Under the pieces are notes generated by a model, which was not told the DNA's origin, searched no databases, and saw nothing but the letters and a program-made list of their open reading frames with translations. From Pseudomonas sp. G.S.17 (GTDB lineage: Bacteria; Pseudomonadota; Gammaproteobacteria; Pseudomonadales; Pseudomonadaceae), in contig NZ_CP151076.1 of NCBI RefSeq assembly GCF_038096165.1, forward strand, positions 2,353,501-2,417,500: a stretch of DNA of 64,000 bases, in the 5' to 3' direction. Position numbers and translations under genes: made by a program. Positions 36,718 through 44,783 of the stretch are shown one piece after another (position 1 is the stretch's first letter; every line of letters starts with the position of its first letter).

Positions 36718-36951
36718 ATGAAGTTGCCCTTGATCGGTGCAGGTGTTGTTTTGGGTTTTGCGCTTTGTGGTGCTGCCATGGCCGCTGATGCAACCGACGC
36801 CGATGCAAAGTCCGGTGCTACCGACTCCACCGTGCTGACCCAGACTCACGACGCCAAAGCGGTGAAGAAGCAGAAGACCGAAACCACCAAAGGCGGTCGC
36901 CCAACCAGCAGCACCACCAAGACCACCACGACTCAAAAAGCGCCGAACTGA
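36718..36951 (+). CDS. Small secreted Thr/Lys-rich protein, unknown
   Basis: The 77-residue product has a signal peptide (KLPLIGAGVVLGFALCGAAMA) and a mature part of about 55 residues that is mostly Asp, Ala, Thr, Ser and Lys (KQKTETTKGG; TTKTTTTQKAPN). It has no cysteine after cleavage, so it is not a lipoprotein. The start at 36718 follows GTGGAG; an ATG at 36682 is less supported. It lies 93 bases upstream of gspE on the same strand. It looks disordered. The function is unknown. Confidence 0.7.
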   Translation: MKLPLIGAGVVLGFALCGAAMAADATDADAKSGATDSTVLTQTHDAKAVKKQKTETTKGGRPTSSTTKTTTTQKAPN

Positions 36952-36980
36952 TAACGCTTTGAGATTCCTGCTCGCAGGCT

Positions 36981-37010
36981 CCCTTGATTCAGGTTTCATT
37001 GATTCAAGGG
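36981..37010. promoter_or_regulatory. Hairpin in the gspE leader
   Basis: CCCTTGATTCA and TGATTCAAGGG pair over 10 of 11 bases around an eight-base loop, with no T-run after it. It lies between the small secreted gene and gspE and may be a weak terminator or an mRNA structure. Confidence 0.45.
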
Positions 37011-37044
37011 CGCGCTGCGAACACTGCTCCTTCGATTTACACAG

Positions 37045-38781
37045 ATGTCCGTGCCCATGCCGTTAGTCCCCGTCGACGCTTCCCGATTGCTGATTCCCGA
37101 TGCCGAGCAGGTCTGCGCCTGGCTGATGGAAAACGCCGGTCTGAAAACCGTGGATCTGGAACGTGCCCGCCGTCTGGCCCAGGAATCCGATGGCACCGAA
37201 CTGCTCGGGCTGTTGACGCGCCTGGGGCTGGTTTCCGAATTCGAATTGGCTCGAGCCTGGTCGGCGCTGCTGGATGCGCCGCTGCTGCTCGCCGATTCCG
37301 CACCACCCTTGCTGGATCCGCTGCCAACCCTGACCGAACGCTTCATGCGCCAGTACCAATTGGTGCCGGTGGGCTGGAGTCAGGGCGGGTTGCGCGTATT
37401 GGCGGCCAATCCCAGCGTTTTATATCCGTTTCAGGCCATCGCTTACGCCTGTGGCGTGCCGGTGTGGCTGTCCATCGGGCCGCGCAATGAAGTGGAAACC
37501 CTGATCGAGCGCTACTACGGCCAGGGTCGTTCGGCGATGGGCACCTTGATCGAGAACCTCGACGAAGAGGGCGGTGCTCTTGAGGATATCGAGCACCTTA
37601 AAGACATGGCGTCCGAAGCGCCGGTGATCCGCCTGGTCAATCTGATTATGCAGCGCGCAGTGGAAAACCGCGCTTCGGACATTCACATCGAACCCTTCGA
37701 AAGCCAGCTCAAGGTGCGCTATCGCATCGACGGCGTGCTGCACGAAGCCGAAGCGCCGCCGTCGAGTTCCTCGGCAGCGGTGATTTCCCGGGTGAAGATC
37801 ATGGCGCGGCTGGACATTGCCGAACGCCGTTTGCCCCAGGATGGCCGGATCATGCTGCGCATCCAGGGCAAAGAGCTGGATTTGCGGGTGTCCACGGTGC
37901 CCACCAGCTTCGGCGAATCAGTAGTGATGCGGCTGCTGGATCGGCAAACCATCAATTTTGACTTCCCGAGCCTGGGTTTCGATGGCGAGCGTCTCGATGA
38001 ATTTCTCGAAGTGCTGGAACGTCCCCACGGCATTCTGTTGGTCACCGGCCCGACCGGTTCCGGCAAAACCACCACCCTTTATACGGCGCTGTCGCGGCTC
38101 AACACCGCCGAGCGCAAGATCATCACCGTTGAAGATCCAGTGGAATACCAGCTCGAAGGCATCAACCAGATTCAGGTCAAACCGGCCATCGGCCTGGACT
38201 TCGCTGGCGCGCTGCGCTCCATCGTGCGTCAGGACCCGGACGTGATCATGATCGGCGAGATGCGCGACCTGGAAACCTGCCGCATCGCTGTTCAATCGTC
38301 GCTGACCGGTCACCTGGTGCTGTCGACCCTGCACACCAACAGCGCGGCGGCGAGTATCACCCGCTTGCTGGACATGGGCGTCGAAAGCTATCTGATTGCC
38401 TCGACCGTGAATGGCATTCTCGCCCAGCGTCTGGTGCGCCGCCTTGATCCAACCACGCGCGAATCTTTCGAAGCGCCGCCGGAATTGATTGAAGAACACG
38501 GGCTTGATCGTTTTACCGACGAGCGCCCGATTCTGCTGTACCGGCCGCGCGTCGATGCGCCGGGCGGCGGTTATCACGGCCGCAGCGCGATCACCGAATT
38601 GCTGGTCATGAATGAAGAACTGCGCAGCCTGTTGATGCGCCATGCCGACGCGGCAACCCTGGAACAGGCCGCGCGACGCGGCGGCTTGCGCACCCTGCAC
38701 GAAGAAGGCTTGCGCCAGGCGGTTGCCGGCGTGACGTCCCTTGAAGAAGTGCTGCGCGTGACGCGGGGTGAAGGCAATTGA
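37045..38781 (+). CDS. gspE: Type II secretion ATPase GspE
   Basis: The 578-residue cytoplasmic ATPase drives pseudopilus assembly. The N-terminal GspE_N region is followed by Walker A GPTGSGKTT (near residue 335), the Asp box TVEDPVEYQLEGI, Walker B PDVIMIGEMRD and the His box LSTLHTNSA. The four-cysteine zinc subdomain of most GspE proteins is absent: between VRRLDPTT and GYHGRSAI there is no CxxC. No ribosome site stands before the ATG at 37045; starts at 37051 or 37057 are no better. It heads the T2SS operon and overlaps gspF by four bases. Confidence 0.93.
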   Translation: MSVPMPLVPVDASRLLIPDAEQVCAWLMENAGLKTVDLERARRLAQESDGTELLGLLTRLGLVSEFELARAWSALLDAPLLLADSAPPLLDPLPTLTERFMRQYQLVPVGWSQGGLRVLAANPSVLYPFQAIAYACGVPVWLSIGPRNEVETLIERYYGQGRSAMGTLIENLDEEGGALEDIEHLKDMASEAPVIRLVNLIMQRAVENRASDIHIEPFESQLKVRYRIDGVLHEAEAPPSSSSAAVISRVKIMARLDIAERRLPQDGRIMLRIQGKELDLRVSTVPTSFGESVVMRLLDRQTINFDFPSLGFDGERLDEFLEVLERPHGILLVTGPTGSGKTTTLYTALSRLNTAERKIITVEDPVEYQLEGINQIQVKPAIGLDFAGALRSIVRQDPDVIMIGEMRDLETCRIAVQSSLTGHLVLSTLHTNSAAASITRLLDMGVESYLIASTVNGILAQRLVRRLDPTTRESFEAPPELIEEHGLDRFTDERPILLYRPRVDAPGGGYHGRSAITELLVMNEELRSLLMRHADAATLEQAARRGGLRTLHEEGLRQAVAGVTSLEEVLRVTRGEGN

Positions 38782-39980
38782 GCCTGTTCAAATACCGCGC
38801 CCTCGACAGCCAGGGCGCTGCACAGAACGGCAACCTCGATGCCAAGGATCAGGCAGCAGCGGTAGCGGCGCTGCAAAAACGCGGCCTGATGGTCCTGCAT
38901 ATAGAAGCAGCGGGCATCGGCGGTTTGCGCAACGCCTTTGGCGGCGGGCTGTTGAATGGCGCGGCGCTGGTCAGTTTCACCCAGCAACTGGCGACCTTGC
39001 TCGGTGCCGGTCAACCGCTGGAGCGCTCCCTGGGCATTCTGCTCAAGCAACCCGGCCAGCCGCAAACCCGTGCCCTGATCGAACGTATTCGCGAACAAGT
39101 CAAAGCCGGCAAGCCGTTATCGGTGGCGCTGGAAGAGGAGGGCAGCCAGTTCTCCGCCTTGTACATCAGCATGGTCCGCGCCGGTGAAGCGGGCGGCGCG
39201 CTGGAAAGTACCCTGCGCCAGCTCAGCGATTACCTGGAACGTAGCCAGTTGCTGCGCGGCGAAGTGATCAATGCGCTGATCTATCCGGCGTTTCTGGTGG
39301 TCGGCGTGCTGGGTTCGCTGGCGTTGCTGCTGGCCTATGTCGTGCCGCAGTTTGTGCCGATCTTCAAGGATCTGGGCGTACCGATCCCGATGATCACCGA
39401 AGTGATCCTGGCCCTCGGCCAGTTCCTCAGTGCGTATGGTCTGGCGGTGCTGGTCGGCCTGATTGGCTCGATCTGGGCGTTGCGAATCCGCATGCGCGAC
39501 CCGCAACGCCGCGAGCGCAACGACCGGCGTTTGCTGGGCATCCGCATCATCGGTCCGCTGTTGCAGCGCATTGAAGCGGCGCGTCTGGCGCGAACCCTCG
39601 GCACGCTGCTGCATAACGGCGTGGCGCTGTTGCAAGCGCTGGTGATCGCCAGACAGGTCTGTACTAACCGTGCGTTGCAGGCGCAAGTGGCGCAGGCCGC
39701 GGAGTCGGTCAAAGGCGGCGGCACCCTGGCCAGCGCCTTCGGTGCGCAACCGCTGCTGCCGGACCTGGCCCTGCAAATGATTGAAGTCGGCGAACAGGCC
39801 GGTGAGCTGGACAGCATGCTGCTCAAGGTTGCCGATGTGTTCGACGTCGAGGCCAAGCGCGGCATCGACCGCATGCTCGCGGCACTGGTGCCGACCCTGA
39901 CCGTGGTCATGGCCGCCATGGTGGCGGTGATCATGCTCGCCATCATGCTGCCGCTGATGAGCCTGACCAGCAATATCTGA
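38778..39980 (+). CDS. gspF: Type II secretion inner-membrane protein GspF
   Basis: The 400-residue platform protein has two GspF domains (about residues 70-195 and 270-395) and three membrane spans. Repeated motifs LATLLGAGQPLERSL and LGTLLHNGVALLQAL mark each domain. It starts with TTG overlapping the gspE stop (TTGA), with reading MSLFKYRALDSQG, the common family start. A 26-base gap separates it from gspG. Confidence 0.93.
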   Translation: MSLFKYRALDSQGAAQNGNLDAKDQAAAVAALQKRGLMVLHIEAAGIGGLRNAFGGGLLNGAALVSFTQQLATLLGAGQPLERSLGILLKQPGQPQTRALIERIREQVKAGKPLSVALEEEGSQFSALYISMVRAGEAGGALESTLRQLSDYLERSQLLRGEVINALIYPAFLVVGVLGSLALLLAYVVPQFVPIFKDLGVPIPMITEVILALGQFLSAYGLAVLVGLIGSIWALRIRMRDPQRRERNDRRLLGIRIIGPLLQRIEAARLARTLGTLLHNGVALLQALVIARQVCTNRALQAQVAQAAESVKGGGTLASAFGAQPLLPDLALQMIEVGEQAGELDSMLLKVADVFDVEAKRGIDRMLAALVPTLTVVMAAMVAVIMLAIMLPLMSLTSNI

Positions 39981-40006
39981 ATGTGAAAACTTGAGGATTC
40001 AACGCA

Positions 40007-40438
40007 ATGAGCCGTACCCGATTCAACGCTGCATCCGGCCGCAAACAAGGCGGTTTCACCCTGCTGGAAATGCTCGCGGTCATTGTCCTGCTGGGCATTG
40101 TGGCCACGATTGTCGTGCGTCAGGTGGGCGGTAACGTCGACAAGGGCAAATACGGCGCAGGCAAGGCGCAATTGGCCAGCCTGGGCATGAAAATCGAAAG
40201 CTACGGCCTGGACGTCGGATCGCCACCGAAAAGCCTGCAACAACTGGTGGAGAAATCCGGCAATGCCGCTGGCTGGGCTGGCCCGTACGCCAAGCCGTCG
40301 GACCTGAAAGACCCGTTTGGTCACGCCTTCGGTTATCGCTTCCCCGGCCAGCACGGCACCTTTGATTTGATTTTCTATGGTCAGGACGGCCAGCCGGGCG
40401 GCGAAGGTTACAGCGCCGACCTGGGCAACTGGGAATAA
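40007..40438 (+). CDS. gspG: Major pseudopilin GspG
   Basis: The 143-residue pseudopilin has a short leader ending KQGG before FTLLEMLAVIV, with Glu at position 5, the prepilin peptidase site. The C-terminal T2SSG domain has the calcium-site loop GQPGGEGYSADLGNWE. It polymerises into the pseudopilus. No prepilin peptidase gene is in the operon, so the chromosomal PilD presumably processes it. TGAGGA precedes the ATG. Confidence 0.95.
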   Translation: MSRTRFNAASGRKQGGFTLLEMLAVIVLLGIVATIVVRQVGGNVDKGKYGAGKAQLASLGMKIESYGLDVGSPPKSLQQLVEKSGNAAGWAGPYAKPSDLKDPFGHAFGYRFPGQHGTFDLIFYGQDGQPGGEGYSADLGNWE

Positions 40439-40446
40439 CACGTTTT

Positions 40447-40884
40447 ATGCGAATGCCTGCTGCGAGCCGTGGTTTCACGCTGCTGGAAATGCTGGTGGTC
40501 ATCGTCTTGATGAGCATCGCCGTTGGCCTGGTGGGTTTCGGCTTGCAACAAGGCTTGCACGCGGCCCGGGAACGTCAGGCGGTCGGGCAAATGGTCGATG
40601 CGCTCAGGGCAACCCGGGTCAATGCGATTGTCACCGGGCAACCGGCCAGAACCGTGTTTGATCTGCGCAAAAAGGCCTTTCAGGCGCCGGGGCAACCGAT
40701 CCGCCAGTGGCCTGCGCAGCTGAAGGTCACCTTGCAGACCGCTGCCGAGATGGGTTCGACCGTGGAGTTTTACCCCGATGGTGGTTCAACCGGCGGCAAC
40801 GTGATGCTGGCCAATGGGGATCGTCGTTGGCGCATTGATATCGGCTGGCTGACGGGCAGCGTGCAGTCCAGGGCGTTGCAATGA
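40447..40884 (+). CDS. gspH: Minor pseudopilin GspH
   Basis: The 145-residue minor pseudopilin has the leader ASRG before FTLLEMLVVIVLM. The rest is the H/FimT-type domain (VNAIVTGQPARTVFDLRKKAF; RRWRIDIGWLTGS). The start lacks a strong ribosome site and the second ATG (40453) is possible. It overlaps gspI by four bases. Confidence 0.88.
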   Translation: MRMPAASRGFTLLEMLVVIVLMSIAVGLVGFGLQQGLHAARERQAVGQMVDALRATRVNAIVTGQPARTVFDLRKKAFQAPGQPIRQWPAQLKVTLQTAAEMGSTVEFYPDGGSTGGNVMLANGDRRWRIDIGWLTGSVQSRALQ

Positions 40885-41258
40885 GGCGCCGCGCCCAGAC
40901 CGGTTTTACCTTACTGGAAATGCTGGCTGCACTGACCGTCATGGCGGTGTGCAGCAGCGTGTTGCTGGTTGCGTTCGGTCAGAGCGCGCGCTCGTTGCAA
41001 CAGGTCTCGCGCAGCGATCGGCTCAGTCATGCGGCGCGCACGCTGTTCGATCAGGAAGCCGCCGGGCCGTTGCAAAGTGGTACGCGCAACGGCGTCCTCG
41101 ACGGCGACATCAACTGGCAGCTAGAGATCAGTCAGCAGCCAACAAAGGTCGGTCAGGCGCGCGTGTTTCGTCTGGACCTGAGCATCAGCGAAGCGCGCCG
41201 CAAGGCGACTTTCAGCACGCTGAAACTGCGCGGGCCGACTGACAAGGCGGGCGCGTGA
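40881..41258 (+). CDS. gspI: Minor pseudopilin GspI
   Basis: The 125-residue product begins MRRRAQTG before FTLLEMLAALTVMAVCSSV; position and length fit GspI, which nucleates the pseudopilus tip with J and K. It overlaps gspH (ATGA) and gspJ (GTGA) by four bases each. The assignment between I and other minor pseudopilins rests mainly on gene order. Confidence 0.85.
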   Translation: MRRRAQTGFTLLEMLAALTVMAVCSSVLLVAFGQSARSLQQVSRSDRLSHAARTLFDQEAAGPLQSGTRNGVLDGDINWQLEISQQPTKVGQARVFRLDLSISEARRKATFSTLKLRGPTDKAGA

Positions 41259-41887
41259 AGCAGCGCCAGCGTGGTTTCACGCTGCTGGAAATCCTGCTGG
41301 TGCTGAGCCTGATGGGCGTGTTGCTGACCTTGGTTGGCGGCGCGTTGCTGGGGGCCAATCGCGCCGTGCTCAAGGCGCAGCGTTACACCACAAGTCTGGA
41401 CGAAATGCGTGCGGCGCAGCGCTTTTTGCGCAGCTCCATCGGCCAGGCGTTGCCGCTGGACAGTTCGGAAGACGACAGCGAAAGCAGCGGTTTTTTTGTC
41501 GGCTCGGCGCAACGTTTGCAGTTCGTGGCCACCTTGCCCGGCACCCTGGGCGGCGGCATTCAGCTGCATACGCTGGAGTTGAGCGGCGTCGCAGGCAAAC
41601 GCGATCTGCAGGTGGCGTTTGCCCAGGTTCAGTCCAGCGCCGACGGCACGGTCGCCAAACCCTGGGGCGACCCGCAAGTGCTGGTGCATGACGTTGAGGA
41701 GTTGCAACTCAGCTATCGCGGCGTGTCGCCCAAGGGCGAGCCGACCGGCTGGATCAGCGATTGGCCGTGGCCGACGCGTCTACCCCGCGCCGTGCGTATC
41801 GACGCCAAGGTCAATGGCCCGGTGCCGTGGCTGACGGAAGTGGTCGCCCTGCGTCTGGATTTGTCCGGCGGAGCGGGCGGCCAATGA
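41255..41887 (+). CDS. gspJ: Minor pseudopilin GspJ
   Basis: The 210-residue protein starts with GTG and has KQRQRG before FTLLEILLVLSLMGVL. The C-terminal domain with GVSPKGEPTGWISDWPWP and VRIDAKVNG matches GspJ of the pseudopilus tip. It overlaps its neighbours by four bases each. Confidence 0.88.
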   Translation: MKQRQRGFTLLEILLVLSLMGVLLTLVGGALLGANRAVLKAQRYTTSLDEMRAAQRFLRSSIGQALPLDSSEDDSESSGFFVGSAQRLQFVATLPGTLGGGIQLHTLELSGVAGKRDLQVAFAQVQSSADGTVAKPWGDPQVLVHDVEELQLSYRGVSPKGEPTGWISDWPWPTRLPRAVRIDAKVNGPVPWLTEVVALRLDLSGGAGGQ

Positions 41888-42606
41888 AGCGCGAACGGGG
41901 CGTTGCCTTGCTGCTGGTGCTGTGGGCGCTGGCCTTGCTCAGTTTGTTGCTGGGCGGGTTGGCGGGTTGGGTGCAACTGGAAACCCGTCAGGCGCTGTTC
42001 GCCCGTCAGCATACCCAGGCGCTGCTGGCGGCCGAAGCGGGTTTGGCGCTGGCGGTGCAGGGGCTGGCTGATCCGGCGCAACGCAAGCGCTGGATCGCTG
42101 ATGGCCGGGACATCGCCCTGCGTTTCGATGACGCACAACTGTTGGTCAGCGTGCGCAGCGAGCGCGGCAAGCTGGATTTGAACAGCGCGGTGGTTGGCGA
42201 TATCGCGCGAGTGGCGCAGGCGTGCGGGGCGGCTAAAGACCAGGCCGCGGCCATGGCCCAAGCGCTGGACGGCCGACGGGGCAATGGCTCGCCGCCGTTG
42301 CGGGTGATTGAAGAAGTGCGCCAGTTGCCGGGTATGACGCAGGCGCTCTACCTGCGCCTGCTGCCGGAAGTGACCTTATGGAGCGGGATGGATCGACCCG
42401 ATCCGGCCTTTGCTTCGGGGTTGGTGCGCCGGGCGTTGAACCTGCCGAATCAGAGCGCGGTTGGCGCCGATGCGGGCCAGGTATTGATGATCGATAGTCG
42501 GGCACAACGCGCGGGCGGCTTTGCTGCCCGTTTGCAAACCACTGTTTTATTGAGCCCATCGGAGGGAAGCGCACAGCCTTATCGGGTGCTGCGTTGGCAA
42601 GAATGA
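41884..42606 (+). CDS. gspK: Minor pseudopilin GspK
   Basis: The tip pseudopilin reads MKRERG before VALLLVLWALALLSLLLGG; the usual Glu5 is missing, as is normal for GspK. At 240 residues it is shorter than the common 300-330, so part of the large globular domain is reduced. Conserved KLDLNSA and LPGMTQALYLRLLPEVTL are seen. The start at 41884 overlaps the gspJ stop (ATGA); the frame upstream is not used. Confidence 0.88.
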   Translation: MKRERGVALLLVLWALALLSLLLGGLAGWVQLETRQALFARQHTQALLAAEAGLALAVQGLADPAQRKRWIADGRDIALRFDDAQLLVSVRSERGKLDLNSAVVGDIARVAQACGAAKDQAAAMAQALDGRRGNGSPPLRVIEEVRQLPGMTQALYLRLLPEVTLWSGMDRPDPAFASGLVRRALNLPNQSAVGADAGQVLMIDSRAQRAGGFAARLQTTVLLSPSEGSAQPYRVLRWQE

Positions 42607-43676
42607 ATCGATTTATTTCAGCGCGGCTGACGACGTTGCCAGCGCCGGTATTGGCTCTGGCCGAACGCATTGCCCAAGAGTGGCGCGGCAGCCTGCTGCA
42701 ACGCGGCTGGCACTTGTGGCTGGTCGAGTTGCGCGCCTGTCTGCCGCAGAAGCTGCAACGGTTGTTGATCCACGACACGCCGGAGCAGCTGCACGCCTGG
42801 CCGTTGACCGCACCGTTGCCGGTGCTGCCTGCCGAGGTGCAGCAGATTCTTCTGCTGCCGCCCTCGGCGGTGCTGGTGCAAACCCTGCAACTGCCGCTGG
42901 CGGCAGCGCGCAATCTGGCCACCGTGGTCGGTTATGAGCTGGACCGCTTTACCCCGTTCGACGCTGCGCAACTGTATTTTGTCGCGCGTCAGGAACGCCG
43001 CAACGCGAGTTCAATTCAGGTCACGCTGGTGGCGATTTTGCGCGAGCGGCTGGATCAGATTCTCGCCGAATGCGCGGCCCTCGGCCTGCAACCCCATGCC
43101 GTGGATGTCGGCGGTGGCGACGGCCAGCGCATGGGCATCGACTTGCTGCCGATTCCATTGCGCCCGCGTCAGCGCCGCAGCGGCCTGGGCCTGCAACGCA
43201 AACTGGCCTGGCTGTGCGGCGGTTTGCTGATCGCCGCCATGCTGCTGTGGCTCGACGACCGTCAGCGCCTGTTAACCGAAATGGAAAACACGGTCCGGGC
43301 GCAGAAATCCCAAGTCGCCGAAGTGCAGAAAATCCGTCAGCAACTGACCAACACCCGTGGCGCCGCCAATTACCTGATCCGCCGCAAAGCCGCGCAGCCG
43401 CCGCTGGCCGCGCTGCTCAACGAGCTGACCGCCTGCCTGCCCCGCGACACCTGGATCGACCAACTGGAAATCAATGACAGCGCCGAAGTGTCCTTCTCCG
43501 GGCAGAGTGCCAAGGCCAGTGCCTTGATCGCGCGCATCAAGGATTGCCACAGCCTGGAGAACGCGCAGTTCCAAGGCGTGATTCAACCCGACGCGCAAAC
43601 CGGCAAGGATCATTTTTCCTTGCGCGCCCACCTGCATCAGGAGGCCGCCGATGCGCCGACCACTGACACCCCGTGA
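42603..43676 (+). CDS. gspL: Type II secretion platform protein GspL (PilN-like periplasmic part)
   Basis: The 357-residue protein has a cytoplasmic actin-like region (residues 1-190; VVGYELDRFTPFDAAQLYF), one membrane span near residue 205 (LAWLCGGLLIAAMLLWL), a coiled segment and a PilN-type ferredoxin-like domain (LLNELTACLPRDTWIDQLEI). It anchors GspE to the membrane. The start at 42603 overlaps the gspK stop; a TTG at 42594 is possible. It overlaps gspM by 26 bases. Confidence 0.88.
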   Translation: MNRFISARLTTLPAPVLALAERIAQEWRGSLLQRGWHLWLVELRACLPQKLQRLLIHDTPEQLHAWPLTAPLPVLPAEVQQILLLPPSAVLVQTLQLPLAAARNLATVVGYELDRFTPFDAAQLYFVARQERRNASSIQVTLVAILRERLDQILAECAALGLQPHAVDVGGGDGQRMGIDLLPIPLRPRQRRSGLGLQRKLAWLCGGLLIAAMLLWLDDRQRLLTEMENTVRAQKSQVAEVQKIRQQLTNTRGAANYLIRRKAAQPPLAALLNELTACLPRDTWIDQLEINDSAEVSFSGQSAKASALIARIKDCHSLENAQFQGVIQPDAQTGKDHFSLRAHLHQEAADAPTTDTP

Positions 43677-44262
43677 ACGTCGCGGCGCGGCGTTGATCGT
43701 GCTGGCACTGGTGCTCTGCGCCGGTTACTGGCTGCTCGTCGACAGCTGGTTCGCCGGACCGCTGCGGGATATGAACGAGCAGGCCGAGCAACTGCGTGAA
43801 CAGCAGCAACGTTATGCCGGTCTGCTGCGCCAGGGCGATTCGCTGAAACAACAACTGGAGCAAGCCCGCAACGATCCGGCGAGCAGCACCAGCCTGTTGC
43901 CCGGCGAGGATCCCAGCGCCGTCGCCGCCGATCTGATGCAACGCATCGCCGACCTGATCAACCGCCACGCCAGCACCGGCGCCGGTTGCAGCCTGACCCA
44001 GCGCATGCCGATCACCCCTGAACAGGATGGCGCCGAGCCCTATCGGCAGGTGAAAGTCAGCCTCACCCTGGAATGCGGCATCGAGCCGCTGACGGCGATC
44101 CTGCATGAGCTGGAATACCAGCGGCCGTTCCTGTTCGTCGATGAAATGAGCGTACGCCGCGATGCTAACGCTCCAACCAAAGGCGGCGCCGGCAAGCTGG
44201 TGGCGCATCTCTTGGTGCGCGGTTATCTGCAACCGGCGGCCATTGTGGAGACCGCGCCATGA
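43651..44262 (+). CDS. gspM: Type II secretion protein GspM
   Basis: The 203-residue protein has one N-terminal span (ALIVLALVLCAGYWLLV), a coiled region rich in Gln and Glu (EQAEQLREQQQRYAGLLRQG), and a PilO-like periplasmic domain. It pairs with GspL. Two periplasmic cysteines occur (GAGCSLTQ, LECGIEP). It overlaps gspL by 26 bases and the next gene by four. Confidence 0.85.
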   Translation: MRRPLTPRERRGAALIVLALVLCAGYWLLVDSWFAGPLRDMNEQAEQLREQQQRYAGLLRQGDSLKQQLEQARNDPASSTSLLPGEDPSAVAADLMQRIADLINRHASTGAGCSLTQRMPITPEQDGAEPYRQVKVSLTLECGIEPLTAILHELEYQRPFLFVDEMSVRRDANAPTKGGAGKLVAHLLVRGYLQPAAIVETAP

Positions 44263-44783
44263 TTGGTTCTTTACGTGCTGCTGAAATGAGTCAGCTGGGC
44301 ATCGCGCTGGTTCTGGGTTTGCTGATCGCCGGTATTCTTGGCGGCGTGGCAGATTCCCCCGACTGGTTGCCGGAAAGAGCACCGCGCAACCTGATCGATG
44401 ACGCGGGCAAAACCCATGTTGCGCCCAACGCCAGCCTGCAAAGCCTGTCGGCCACCTGGCAAGCGCCGTTGTTCAGCACCGACCGCAGCCCGGATCGCTC
44501 GACCCAGCAAGCCCAGGTTTCCAATCTTGCCGGTCTGACCTTGACCGGCGTGATGATCGACGGCGACCTGCGTGTGGCGCTGATCAAACGCGCCGACGGC
44601 CCGCCACTGAAAATTCATCAGGGCCAGGCGCTGCCCAACGGCTGGAAGCTCGACAAGCTGACCCCGATGCAAGCCGATTTTTCTTCCGATGGCCGCACTC
44701 AAACCCTGAGCCTGCGCGCTCCGCGTTTGCCGCCGCCGTCCAACACACCCCCGATTTCTCTTCCCCGTGAGTCCACCCCGTGA
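44259..44783 (+). CDS. Short GspC/GspN-type T2SS protein
   Basis: The 174-residue protein has one N-terminal membrane span (IALVLGLLIAGILGGVA), a linker, and a domain like the GspC homology region (LAGLTLTGVMIDGDLRVALI; HQGQALPNGWKLDKLTPM). It ends Pro-rich, with no PDZ or coiled-coil domain. This would link the inner platform to the secretin. Annotation pipelines may call it GspN; its position just before gspD suits a GspC role. It overlaps both neighbours by four bases. Confidence 0.75.
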   Translation: MIGSLRAAEMSQLGIALVLGLLIAGILGGVADSPDWLPERAPRNLIDDAGKTHVAPNASLQSLSATWQAPLFSTDRSPDRSTQQAQVSNLAGLTLTGVMIDGDLRVALIKRADGPPLKIHQGQALPNGWKLDKLTPMQADFSSDGRTQTLSLRAPRLPPPSNTPPISLPRESTP

